From contig CM060733.1 in the NCBI GenBank assembly GCA_030704615.1, positions 75,308,907 through 75,372,906 of the forward strand: a stretch of DNA of 64,000 bases. The letters run 5' to 3'. Source of the stretch: Takakia lepidozioides. Lineage: Eukaryota; Streptophyta; Takakiopsida; Takakiales; Takakiaceae. The position numbers were made by a program, and so were the translations under genes. The notes below the pieces were generated by a model. That model saw only the letters and a program-made list of their open reading frames with translations. It was not told the DNA's origin and ran no database searches. Shown piece after piece: positions 20,190-30,659 of the stretch (position 1 is its first letter; the number at the start of each line of letters is the position of its first letter).

Positions 20190-21640
20190 AAGACCACATG
20201 TCAGTCCTTAGGCAGTCCACCAGTGCCTCCACGAGTCAGCATAGGCCGTCCAGAGGTCAACACGGGCCACCACAGACCCACACAGCTCACTGGTCACAGC
20301 CATCACAGCCCCACACAGGCCACAGCCCCACACAGGTCACAGGGTCACAGCCCCACAGGCCGCAGCCTATCACAGCCCATCACAGCCCCAAAGGGCACAG
20401 CCTGTCACAGCCCCTCACAGCCCGTCACAGCTTGCCACAGCCTGTCATAGCCCATCACAGCCCCACAGGCCACAGGGCACAGCCTGTCACAGCCCCTCAC
20501 AGCCCCTCACAGCTCGCCACAGCCCGTCACAGCCCCACAGGCCATAGGGCACAGCCTGTCACAGCCTGCCACAGCCTGTCCCTCACAGGCCGTCACAGCC
20601 CGTCACAGCCCCACAGGCCATAGGGCACAGCCTGTCACAGCCTGCCACAGCCTGTCCCTCACAGGCCGTCACAGCCCCACAGGCCACTGGGCTTAGCCTG
20701 TCACAGCCCGCCACAGCCTGTCACAGCCCTTCACAGCCCGTCACAGCCCCACAGGCCACAGGGCACAGCCTGTCACAGCCCCTCACAGTCCGTCACAGCC
20801 CCACAGGCCACTGGGCTTAGCCTGTCACAGCCCGCCACAGCCTGTCAAAGCCCCTCACAGCCCGTCACAGCTCGCCACAGCCTATCACAGCCCATCACAG
20901 CCCCACAGGCCACAGGGCACAGCCTGTCACAGCCCCTCACAGCTTGCCACAGCCTGTCACAGCCCGTCACAGCCCCACAAGCTAGAGGGCACAGCCTGTC
21001 ACAGCCCCTCACAACCCCTCACAGCCCCACAGGCCACTGGGCTTAGCCTGTCACAGCCCCTCACAGCCCGTCACAGCTCGCCACAGCCTGTCACAGCCCA
21101 TCACAGCCCCACAGGCCACATGGCACAGCCTGTCACAGCCCGCCACAGCCCCTCACAGCCCATCACAGCCCCACAGGCCACTGGGCTTAGCCTGTCACAG
21201 CCCCTCACAACCCGTCACAGCTCGCCACAGCCTATCACAGCCCATCACAGCCCCACAGGCCACAGGGCACAGCCTGTCACAGCCCCTCACAGCCCGTCAC
21301 AGCCCGTTACAGCCCCACAGGCCACTGGGCTTAGCCTGTCACAACCCGCCACAGCCCCACAGGCCACAGGGCACAGCCTGTCACAACCCCTCACAGCCCG
21401 TCACAGCTCGCCACAACCTGTCACAGCCCGTCACATCCCCACAGGCCACAGGGCACAGCTTGTCACAGCCCGCCACAGCCCACACAACCCGTCATAGCCC
21501 CACAAGCCACAGGGCACAGCCTGTCACAGCCCCACAGGCCACATGGCACAGCCTGTCATAGCCCATCACAGCCCGTCATAGCCCCACAAGCCACAGGGCA
21601 CAGCCTGTCACAGCCCGTCATAGCCCCACAGGCCACTCAT
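20190..21640. repeat. 1.45-kb degenerate minisatellite (GTCACAGCCC unit) in the gypsy LTR/leader
   Basis: About 1.45 kb is built from a 10-bp unit, roughly GTCACAGCCC with CCTCACAGCC, CATCACAGCC and CGCCACAGCC variants. It is organised into higher-order blocks punctuated by CCACAGGCCACAGGGCACAGC or CCACTGGGCTTAGC. It spans the sequence immediately upstream of the gypsy gag start. Open frames across it (Gln/Ser/Thr/His-rich) are by-products of the repeat. Confidence 0.9.
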
Positions 21641-22090
21641 GACAGTTTAGCCATTTCTCCAAGGGGTTTAGCCACGCCAAGCTAGGGTTTGTGTCTCTTG
21701 GACTCTAGGCTTCTTTGCACCGAGCTATGGCGGCTGTGAAGAAATCAGCAAGGTATTCTTGCTCTTTCGGCTCCCACACACCACCAATAGTAGCTCTAAG
21801 CCATGAGGAAGATGGTTGCCACAAACCAAGCCTTCTTTCTCACTTAGACTCCCCAAACACGCCACTAAACTCAATGGCAAACAACCAAGCCTTGCTGGTT
21901 TCCAGCCCTTGTGAGCACTCATTCAAGCGTTTCCCTAGACAAAAGCATCTGTCTTAAAGCCTATTCCAGCCCCCTACACCTGCCACTACAAGAGCCATGC
22001 TCTATCTAGGCTTGAGGTTGAAACCCCAACTCAGAACACGCTCTACAAGTGTCGGACTGTCCATAAGAGCAGATCAGCCCCTTACCTTCT
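21641..22090 (-). other. Gypsy LTR/leader sequence
   Basis: Unique sequence between two tandem arrays, in the part of the retrotransposon upstream of gag. No gene is recognised. Confidence 0.4.
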
Positions 22091-22500
22091 CTTCTAGTTC
22101 TCTAAAGCTTGAAAACAAAAGCCCAATGGACTGAAGGCATGCTCCACACATGCCCCACTCTCACCACCAGAGAATCAGACCCTTTGCTTTTTTTCTTGCA
22201 CCCACCAACCTGAAAATACACGCTTCAGCGGGCTGGAAGCATGCTCCACACATGCCCTACAGGGAAACCAGCCCCTTCCTTCCTTTCTTGCACTCCCAAA
22301 CCTGAAAGTACAAGCCTTCAACAGGCTGAAAGCATGCTCCACATATGCATTGCTCTCACATAAAGGAAGTCAGCCCTTCCCTCTTCCTTGCTTGCCCTCC
22401 AAGCTTGAAGATGGAAGCTTCAATGAGCTGAATACATGCTCCACACATGCAACCCCTTCACACAAGAGGTATCAGCCCCCTATCTTGGCTCATTGGCTCC
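22090..22500. repeat. Tandem repeat of about 100 bp (four copies) in the gypsy LTR/leader
   Basis: The segment CTGAAGGCATGCTCCACACATGC or a near match starts at about 22131, 22233, 22326 and 22428, a spacing of 93-102 bp. Each copy is followed by CAGCCC-containing and CTTGC-containing sequence. The array lies in the probable 5' LTR. Confidence 0.75.
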
Positions 22501-23200
22501 TTAATGCTCTCTAAGACAAGACTAAGCACTCCACAGCCCTTGCCAAGCTCCTGAAACCCTAAGGCTTACATTTCCAGCCACAAAACACTCCTCTTGTGGT
22601 GCAAGAGCTCTTCTCTCTGAAACCCTGGGTGCACATTCCATGGCCTTGCCGCACCTCTTAGCTCCTGTTCCAACCCTGCAACATGGTGCTTTCATCTCTG
22701 AAGCTGAAGATCGAATGCCAAGGTCTACCACCTCATAACCCACATCGCTTCCGCTTCTAACAACCAAGAGCTCCACGGTGCTCCTTGCATAACAACCTGG
22801 TTTCTCTCATTCTCAAGCAAAAACCACAAGTGCTACAACTAACTCGTATCTGGCACTCACAGATACGAGCTCATCTTTCTCGAGTGATAAAGAAGAAGAA
22901 TACAAGCTCAAGCTCATGCGAGCTCACAAAGCTGAAGCATAAACTCATGCATATATAACCTCATCACTCAAATACAAGTCAAGCCAAGTGCACCCCACGC
23001 CATGGGGAATCCACACTATGGCGCCATAGCTAGGCGCGAAGATGAGCCTCCCGCGCTTGCCGTGAAGATAACCACTCCAGGGCCTAAATTTGCCTTGACC
23101 CCTGGATTGACACTTGGGCAAATCCCAAATGTCAATATGTAAAAGCTAGCTATTTCCTAGCTAGTTTCACACTAGTGGTAAAATAACTTGACAAGTTACA
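22501..23200 (-). repeat. Outer part of the gypsy 5' LTR
   Basis: The minus strand begins TGTAACTTGTCAAG at 23200, a TG start as in LTRs. A TATA-like GGTTATATATGCATG lies at about 22965-22950 on the minus strand, a reasonable promoter position within an LTR. The 3' LTR lies outside the window, so the limits cannot be confirmed by comparison. The expected 5-bp target duplicate next to it would be GGAAC at 23201-23205. Confidence 0.55.
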
Positions 23201-23450
23201 GGAACACAGCTTTTGGTTTGCGGACAGTTCTCTAGAGGTTACATGGTATGGAGGTATGATCTAGAAATCGACGAATAGTCTTCAGCGCCATGAATGATTC
23301 AGGATCGATGTCTTTTTGGGTCAGCAAATGCAGGCAAATATGTCTATTTTGCTGGGGGATCTCACCAGCAGACAACTCTCAAAGCAACCGAGCGCTACAA
23401 CTCACTGCTTCAAGCATGGGAGCCTCTCCCCCACATCAACATAGCACAGA
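23201..23450 (+). pseudogene. F-box/kelch-repeat protein fragment (decayed host gene)
   Basis: The plus strand reads TQLLVCGQFSRGYMVWRYDL, then a stop (TAG where Trp is usual), then MNDS and, after a frame change, RCLFGSANAGKYVYFAGGSH and ATERYNSLLQAWEPLPHIN. This is the kelch pattern of plant F-box/kelch proteins (LLVFG, W-Y, MN-PRCLFGSA, AGG, YN..W..LP.MN). One stop and one frameshift show it is not functional as it stands. The gypsy LTR abuts its left side, so the upstream part lies elsewhere or is lost. Confidence 0.75.
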
Positions 23451-24740
23451 AGTGGAATTCAATTGAAAGAACAAGGAAAAATGTGGACCGCTGGATGATA
23501 GCCGATCAATGGTGGCGATTCCACTCTCCAATCGGATTAATGTCCCTGGATGAGGAGCATCATTCATGTGAATTTAAACGAATCATGTACCCAACTCAAA
23601 TGGATCATGTACCAACTTAAGTTGGTCATGTACCCATAGATGAAAATCAGTGGATGGATGATAGATCTATGGATGAAAGGTGGATGACAAAATTAGCAGA
23701 TGGATGAGTTTTTAGGGATGAAAAAGGGATTTTATGTATGGATGAAATTGGAAGGTTCCATCAATGGCTCATAGTTTATTGTCATTGCTTGGCCAACACG
23801 TTTCCCATTAGCTTAATGATTATTTCCTAGTTTTCTTATTGGCCCAAAAGAAATATAAGAGAATGCTTCCATAAGTGGGAGAGCACCAAATCGAGTTAGA
23901 AAGCAGAAGTGAGGGAGAACGATGTAGAGAACATAAGTTAGAGGATAGAAGTTAGAGAGCACAAGATGGAGAGCAGTTACGATGGTGGATAGAGTGCTCG
24001 AGGGTAGTAGTGAGCGATCAGCCGAGAGAGGGGTTCTGAGCAGCTCCTGCACCGCCAGCGAAATCTCTGATGTGTATTAAAAGCTAGGACCTCTTAGTGG
24101 ATTGTTGTTTGGAATTCATTGGTTGTTGTAATTCAGATCTGGTGTTCGAGTGAGAGCAACGTGTCGGGAGAGACTACTTGGTATTGTTTGTGTAAGCCTC
24201 CATTCTCCGCAACCTTGAAGTTTTGTGGAAACAAGGCTGGATCTGAGTTTCGGTTCTAGACAATCACAGATATACACCGAGTACTGAGGAGAGGCACGTT
24301 TGGGAAGCGATACTGAGATACGGTCGAGTTATTTGAAGAAGTGCTTCTATCTTGAGTCTTGGTGCGATTAAAACGAAAGTAGGCTGGATCATAATAGTTC
24401 AGCACTTATTAATGTTCAAGGGGGTAGTTGCTGCTGGCATAGGACTTGGTAGGATATTCTTGCTGGCACTGTCCATGGAAACTGACTAAAATGCTGAATT
24501 CGAACTGACACCCCAATTTGTGTTGGTATGCTCTTGAAGAATTGATGATCTACATCCATAGACTGAGGAATACTAATGGAAATCTGCTTTAAAGCTAAGG
24601 AAACCGAGTGGCGAGTGAGGAGTTATTAATTTTTGAAAACAGTGCTTTTTAACTACAAGTTTATACTCAAACATAAGACTTGAACATCTAATTCTAGCGA
24701 CGATCAAAGGTTGGAAGCTAGTTTAGCGTAGAGCAAATAT
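23451..24740. other. Intergenic sequence, no gene recognised
   Basis: A short GGATGA/GATGGAT-rich stretch lies at about 23630-23740. The remainder contains no convincing coding frame, RNA gene or repeat array. Confidence 0.35.
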
Positions 24741-26004
24741 AGGGTGCCATAGTGCCACATCGTCGTCTTCACATTTCGTAGCCACGTCATCGTCGTACTG
24801 GGGGTGGTGACATTTCCAAGACACCACCACCTCCTCCCGGTGCGCAATAGTGGAGGGGGCACGCATTCAGACACGTTCGTGTGGGAAGACGACTTTTTTC
24901 GTCTCGGCTTTCTCCCTCTCCTCTTTCAGTCTCTCTCTTCCTCCAAATTCTCATTCTTCTCCTTCTCTAGGAGCTCTCTCATTGCCTTAGTAGCCTTAGT
25001 TAGGACCGTTCTAGGGGCAGGACTAGCATGCACACCAGCGTGATCCCGACCAAAGAACACGACCCTCCGTTGAAGGTGTCACCAACTGAGGCTGAGGGGC
25101 CGGTGTCACGGGTTCGGGCTGAACGGTTTGATGGTAGTAGTGAGTCAGAGTCCAATGAGTGTGAGTGATGAGAGGTTTTCCTTAGCATCCTCACACATGT
25201 ACAGAACTTCATGCTTTTCTGATAAAAGCTTTTGTATATTCGTTGTCCATTTCCAATACCAACACAATTGGGTGCATGCAATTGTGTCCCTCTCCTTTGA
25301 ATCAAATTTGTGATTGTAGATTAATGCATAAGACACCTAGGAAAAACGATCTGTGCATGGACCCTGAATAGTATCCAAAAAATGAATCAAACAAGCAAAA
25401 CAAGAAACAATGACCCCTAGTAGTCACGGATTCCAACCCCTGGGACCCCTAGGGGTCCGCCATTTGCGACGTTGAGCAGAGGAATATTCCTTTCCATGAG
25501 CAGAGGCATATTCTGAGATTTTGATTCAGGGATATTCTCACGAATATCTGAGGAATATTTTATCAGCGAGTCTATGCCAAGGAATATTCTACCGAGGAAT
25601 ATTCTTCCAAACCTATGCCGAGCCTATGCCGAACCAGTTCGGACCACTACCGAACCTACGGGCGGGCACCTAGCTATTTTATTTTATTTTTATAATTATA
25701 ATTTTATTTCTAGTGTATGAAATGGGGTTCGGCGTCGAACCTTCAATCTTTGAGGGGTTGTATGCAATAAAATTTAGTAAAAATCTCATTTGGAATCCAA
25801 AATGGGAATATTTTATAAACTGAACCTATCCCGAACCTAGAAGTGGTTTGGCAAACAGGTCCGTGCTCACTGCTCACTGCTCACTACTCATGGATTTTCA
25901 GCCCCCCCTATTTTACAGTAGTAGTATGTGTCTATACAAATAGCTCCAAATGAGTCTTTTGATGGTTGGGTTTTAATTCCAAGGATGCTTCGATGACAAA
26001 GGCA
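24741..26004. other. Intergenic sequence with GAGGAATATTC palindromic motifs
   Basis: Between about 25470 and 25620 the motif GAGGAATATTC and relatives (GAATATTC core, a perfect palindrome) occur about six times, followed by repeated CCTATGCCGA/CGAACC blocks. CT-rich stretches lie at 24900-24980. These clusters look like internal repeats of an unidentified non-autonomous element. No gene is recognised. Confidence 0.35.
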
Positions 26005-26790
26005 TTAGGATTTTATGGGTTGGTTTGGTAGGGCGTGGGTGATGGGAGTGTAGTCTGGTGATCCGAGGTGCTTAGGGTTGGGGGGGGAAAGGATATGAGT
26101 ACTTAGGGCGACCATGCTGGGGGAGGAGGGTGGGGACTGGGACCTGACAAGGTTGGGTTTTGTAAACGGAGTGTATGTGGGTTGTGAGGGAAGGGGGTTG
26201 GCATCGGTCTCATAGTTGTTGTTACCGTGGGGGACTTTGAGCATATTGAGTATAGAGGCAGCTAGGGCTGTTCGATATTTAGGTAGTAGATCTTGCTTGT
26301 TGTGGGGGAAGAGTAGGCAGGGGAGGTCATATTCCAGGGTGCATGAGGTTGAGGGGTGACAAAATAGAGTACGGAGGTGGTGGACGGTGGTGGTGGTTTT
26401 GGTAGTAGCTTTGGAATGTTTAAGGGTGAATTCACTGGGAGTTAAGAGCCAATTTCCGGTGGTTGTGGTAAGTTGGGGGTGGGAATTGTGATATGTCTTT
26501 CTTAAAAATAGGTGAGGATGGGTTTTTTTTGGGCGGGGATGTGTGCTCTCAAATTGGAGGAGAAAGAGGATTTTGAGCCATGCGTGTTCTAATGGGGAGG
26601 AGGTCTTCAGGTATCCGGGTAGGTCCGTTTGTATACTGATTTTCAATTGATGTAGTATGAATAGTGAGCGTGCGGTAGGGGAGTGGAGGCAAGACTGCGG
26701 GTGCAAAGATGGGAGGGAGTGGAATCCATTATATTTTGAGGCAACGTATTTGAGAAGCAAGGTAAATGAGACCCAATCGCCCGGGGTCAT
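26005..26790 (-). CDS. Unrecognised 261-codon ORF
   Basis: This minus-strand frame is open for 261 codons and is rich in Pro, Ser, Thr, His and Leu. It contains HAWLKILFLLQFES and LRKTYHNSHPQLTTTTGNW. The first codon counted is not necessarily a true start. No family is recognised. The composition could reflect a strand-skewed (G/T-rich on plus) region instead of selection for protein, and stops appear in all frames just upstream. Treat as hypothetical. Confidence 0.25.
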   Translation of the reverse strand: MTPGDWVSFTLLLKYVASKYNGFHSLPSLHPQSCLHSPTARSLFILHQLKISIQTDLPGYLKTSSPLEHAWLKILFLLQFESTHPRPKKTHPHLFLRKTYHNSHPQLTTTTGNWLLTPSEFTLKHSKATTKTTTTVHHLRTLFCHPSTSCTLEYDLPCLLFPHNKQDLLPKYRTALAASILNMLKVPHGNNNYETDANPLPSQPTYTPFTKPNLVRSQSPPSSPSMVALSTHILSPPNPKHLGSPDYTPITHALPNQPIKS

Positions 26791-28185
26791 TAAGAGCTTC
26801 TAGGAGTTGTGTTATGAGAGTACAGGCATATGAGATGATAAAGGGGCTAGAGCCTATTCCGTAGCTGTCTGTGGGGAGTCGGGTGAGGACATTTTTGGTG
26901 CTGGTAGGTAGACCACAGATACGCTTGGTGAGAGTTTTATGATGTCTGGAGGGAGAAGGGTGCGGAATCGAGAGTAATGGACCCTAAACCCTGAGCATGA
27001 CAACAAGCCTAATGCACGTTGTTTGTGCCCGTTTTTCGATAGAAGAAATGAGGAGAGGGTTTACAGTATCGAACCTGACAGTCGCTTAAGGGTTAGAACA
27101 CTATGGGTGCAGAGATGCGGGTATAAGACCTGTCCAACAGTTGCAATGGTGGCGACCCTTTTCTGCGTGACCACTTCTGCCCCCGCTACTCCCTTCAGAG
27201 GCCTCCTCCTCATGAGGATTGTCCCCTTTGTTCGTCTTCAAGACGCTTATTCACAAGGTTATTTTTTCCTTGCTTTTATAACGTTACCGCTCTTTTCTCA
27301 CCAAAAAAAAAGAAAAAGAAGAAGAAAAGAAAGACAAGCCTAGTCCACTATGTTGGTCTGCAATGGTTGTTAACATTCTGTGAGAAGACCGTTCAGTCTA
27401 AACTCTGGAGTCTGAAGTTAATGATTTTTGAAGCTCAGAGATCTATTTCGAAATTCTGTCAGCAAGAAGTACACCTGATTGTATGGGTCATACCTTCACA
27501 TTTTCACTATACCCACAAGTGAACTACTGTTTTCATGAACCTCCGAGTGTTTCCCGCAAAGTAAAATGAAGGGCAGAGCACACATTATGTTCTTCAAGCT
27601 CTTGCATGCATAGCAAAAGAATTTATCAAGGACTGAAGCTGGCATGATGAGGGTTTCTCCACTGAATAGTCTTCAGACTCTTGAACTACGGACAATTTTC
27701 ACACTGTAGCTTGAGAAGTAAAGCCACAAAACAACACTTATGTTTCAATCAATAGGTAGCTCAAGGTAAACCCTGGTGATGTGGAAGATGTAAGTGGTGG
27801 TTGTAGCTAGATGTCTGCAATGCTGTGGGTGAATCTATGGCTGCTCACCTGGCCACTGGTGGTTTGTGGGAAACTGAAGAAACTTCTGGTTTTCATAGAA
27901 GAGCCTGTCACTAGACTAAAAATGAGCACACACTAGAGGTCCTTTGGATTGAGGTTTGGTCACACCCTCCTTGGCTGAAAGCAGAGCTAGATGCCATGAC
28001 TTGTGGTGGAGAGATAGTCCAGATCATTGTCAAACAGAGGTGGTGGAGGAATGTGAATATCACCCCACCTGGCTTCAGGAGGACCCACTTGGTGCTGTGA
28101 CAAGCTCCTTCAGTATAGAGTTCATTTGCAATTTTCTTATGTTCGTATGTTTCTCCTGACATTACATCCTGATCTCTTCCAGGTT
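26791..28185. other. Intergenic sequence, no gene recognised
   Basis: An A-rich tract (AAAAAAAAAGAAAAAGAAGAAG) at about 27302-27335 could be the tail of a retroposed sequence in plus orientation. No other support was found. Confidence 0.3.
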
Positions 28186-28189
28186 TCCA

Positions 28190-28375
28190 GAGCCTCCCTA
28201 CCACACCCATGCTGGGCATATCCTGAAATCATCGCATTCCATGAGACCACATCTTGTTCAGCCATTTTGTGAAACACTCAATTTGCATCATTTATACTCC
28301 TGCATTTGGCATACATGTCAACCAGAGTATTTTCCAGACTGATATCTGGCAGAATAGCTTCACCCATGTATCTTT
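28190..28375 (-). pseudogene. Pentatricopeptide-repeat (PPR) protein fragment
   Basis: The minus strand encodes ISLENTLVDMYAKCRSINDA, a TGA stop, then VFHKMAEQDVVSWNAMISGY and AQHGCGREALETW. This is the plant PLS-class PPR signature (NTLVDMYAKCG, VF..M...DVVSWNAMI.GYAQHG). It is cut off on both sides and has one internal stop, so it is a relic. Such proteins act in organelle RNA processing. Confidence 0.8.
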
Positions 28376-28439
28376 ATATTCGCCATCTTAATCCAGAAAA
28401 CGGCAATGCGCAGTGACGACTACCACACCAAAAATAAAT

Positions 28440-29670
28440 AAAAAATTGCCCTTCTGAATGTGCCAGATTAAGGTGGTGTTGACGCCATCTTAATCTGGCT
28501 GGTCTTCTGGGCTGGAATTAAGCTCCAACAGGGGCTGGGAATTAAGGTGGCGTTGACGCCACCTTGATGCCGAGCCTGTTTCCCTCTACGAACATGGCTG
28601 CTCGCCAAGGCTTTTATTTAGTTTTTATTGTTTTTTTTAAAATTGTTTTTGGGGTGAATTGTCTTGTTCCAACCGGGGCTGGGAATTAAGGTGGCGTTGA
28701 CGCCACCTTAGTGCCGAGCGTGTTTCCCTCTACAAACATGGCTGCTCGCCAAGGCTTTTATTTTATTTTTATTTTTATTTTTTGGTTTTTGTGTTGAATC
28801 ATCATGTTCCAACAGGGGCTGGGAATCAAGGTGGCGTTAATGCCGAGCATGTTTCCCTGCAAGAACATGACTGTTCGCTAAGGCTTTTTAAAAAAAAATT
28901 AAATGTTTTAATTGGTTTTTGGGTTGAATTCCCATGTGCCAACAGGGGCTGGAATTAAGCTTGTGGCAAATTTATAAAAAAAACACTTATTTAAACTCAA
29001 CAACACATAAAATCTCCGTTGAGCGTCTTTATGCCACTTGGTTTTTTCCACCTATTCTTCTAAAATTAAGCCTCTTGTCGCTTCGCTTCTCCACCTCTTC
29101 TACATTGTCGTTGGTTGCGGTTTATTCTGTAAGGGAAGACTTTCACGAATTAGGGTTACCATTCTGGGTTTGTGGCTCCGTTTATGCTTTGGGGTTTGAG
29201 GTTTGGGGTTTGGGGTTTATCAATGCGGGCATGGGTTTTCGACTGATGGTTTACTTTGGGGGTTTGAAATTTGGGTTGCGGGATCAGTGTTTGTGGTTAG
29301 GGTTTCCCGTGTTTTCCCGAGTTTAGAATTTGCCGTGTTTGCCGTACAATCAATCTTATTTCAGTCCATGCATGCTCCATTCTTTAGGGCGGCTTTTCAT
29401 CCTACATTCATCCACCATTCATCCCTTCACTTCTTTCATTCACCCATGCTTCTTTCATCCGGCTGGTTTTCATCACATATCCATCCCACATTGCATGCAT
29501 AGAGCACGACATCTTTGGTCCCTGGCCGCCTACGTGAATTTCCATTCAGAAGAGTTTGCGTCCACGGCAATAGGCCTTGTATTACCTCGGTTGTAGGCTC
29601 CGCTTCCCTAATCTGCTCACGCTTAGTGTACAAAGCGTGAGCGTGCTCACGCGGTAGCTACCCTCGTCTC
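28440..29670. repeat. Left copy of a hairpin-bearing dispersed repeat
   Basis: It begins GAATGTGCCAGATTAAGG and contains three or four tandem units of about 130-140 bp, each with TTAAGGTGGCGTTGACGCC followed by ACCTTAATG (a palindrome) and a CATGGCTGCTCGCCAAGGC tail. The right part has TTCATCC-type repeats (29395-29500), ACGGCAATAGGCC and a GTGAGCGTGCTCACG palindrome near 29640. A second copy lies at 30660-31680. A plus frame at 28934-29326 has no recognised homology. Confidence 0.6.
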
Positions 29671-30424
29671 CTCTTCTCCTAAGGGTCAGGTAAAGAAAAA
29701 ACAGTGCACGCCAATCAAATCTCCAATGTGGGATAGGTTGGGCAAAGCCTCTCACAAACAAGGCTCTCCGCATGGTGCCAAGTTGGATTTGCTTATGGGG
29801 GCATTCTTACCACTAGTTTTTTCGACTTTGGATCAGTACTAGAACTCGCCAGTCAGCTTTAACGACAATCTCGGTGCTAGGTCTCCGTTTATGGTCATTC
29901 AATCACCTCAACTTGGCTTCTTGGTCCCCGACACCAGGTCCTAAGCGCAACAATGCCATCATTGCTCTCACTCCTATTGTCTACAAAATCGAGACGGAGG
30001 GCCCGAAGATTTTGATGACTAACCAGCTGGTTGGTTTGGCCAATGCATGGATTACTCATGATGGTCTCCTGGATTTCTTGGATCCTTCGCAGCTAATCCC
30101 CTTGATTCTTAAAAAGATACATGTCCTCTTCTCTACTGACATCGATTACTTGGCACTACACCCTGGCAGCTCGGTCCATTTTGGTTCGTATCTGTTGGAT
30201 AACTGTAAGCATCTTTCGGTGGTGCTTGACCACAACGATGTGCTGACTGATGACAGCTGGGGGGGTGTTGGTCGAATGGTAGCATAATCCCAGGAGACTT
30301 TGGTGCCAATATGGACTAGAAAGAACAGGACATGGCCACCACTGTTTGATCATCCAAGCTATCCAAGCCAAGAAAGAGCAAAGATGCCTCCTCTTCGAAA
30401 CGGGCTTTCGTTTCTTGGGCACAA
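29671..30424 (+). other. Sequence between the two repeat copies, with an unrecognised 138-codon ORF
   Basis: A plus frame at 29874-30287 is open and contains IVYKIETEGPKILMTNQLVG and FSTDIDYLALHPGSSVHFGS. No family is recognised; it may be part of a decayed retroelement because LINE-like sequence follows directly. Confidence 0.3.
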
Positions 30425-30535
30425 CTCTGCAGCAGAAAGAATGATGGGGGTTTGGGTATTCTGGACTTGGAAAGGGAAATTAGGGCTCTGATTGGGAAGT
30501 GGGTTCCTATATCGTTCCTTCCATATATGTTTTTG
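30425..30535 (+). mobile_element. LINE reverse transcriptase C-terminal fragment
   Basis: The plus strand encodes SRKNDGGLGILDLEREIRAL followed by IGKWV. It matches the block after the RT domain in plant LINEs; the LINE at 55308-56723 has NKGGLGIIDPGTQISALLGK followed by WV at the same place. Only this small piece is left. Confidence 0.65.
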
Positions 30536-30659
30536 TAAATGTTTGACCATCAGAACAAGGCATCAAGAATTAGAGCCAGGAATAGAGATAAAAAAGGGAA
30601 CAGTCCCTGTAAAGGGAGAGGAGGCTAACAGCGGAGAGAGGCAGCCAGGACTGCTTAAT

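Larger units (their letters stand above)
1..23200 (-). mobile_element. Ty3/gypsy LTR retrotransposon carrying a DNA methyltransferase (5' LTR to integrase, 3' end outside window)
   Basis: Read on the minus strand, the order is leader, gag with zinc knuckle, aspartic protease, C5-cytosine methyltransferase, reverse transcriptase, RNase H and integrase, which is Ty3/gypsy order with an extra enzyme between protease and RT. Most coding blocks share one reading frame (gag from 20009, protease from 17393, methyltransferase from 16931, RT from 14939, 14438 and 14174), so the ancestral element probably made one long polyprotein. The 5' end is put at 23200 because the minus strand starts TGTAAC there and, just beyond, plus-strand sequence reads as a kelch gene. 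The element is interrupted by the CACTA transposon at 478-13140. It is defective: in-frame stops at 19650, 19635, 16971, 16965, 16236, 15696, 15099, 14529 and 14217, frameshifts near 19230 and 13945, and an integrase deletion. Confidence 0.9.

Noticed and set aside
20198-21497. Long Gln/Ser/His/Thr-rich plus-strand frames
   Set aside because: They are produced by the 10-bp GTCACAGCCC repeat, which lacks stops in some frames. No start context or domain supports a protein.
24804-25313. Short plus-strand frames in the 24.8-25.3 kb region
   Set aside because: They are short, overlap frames on the other strand and show no domain.
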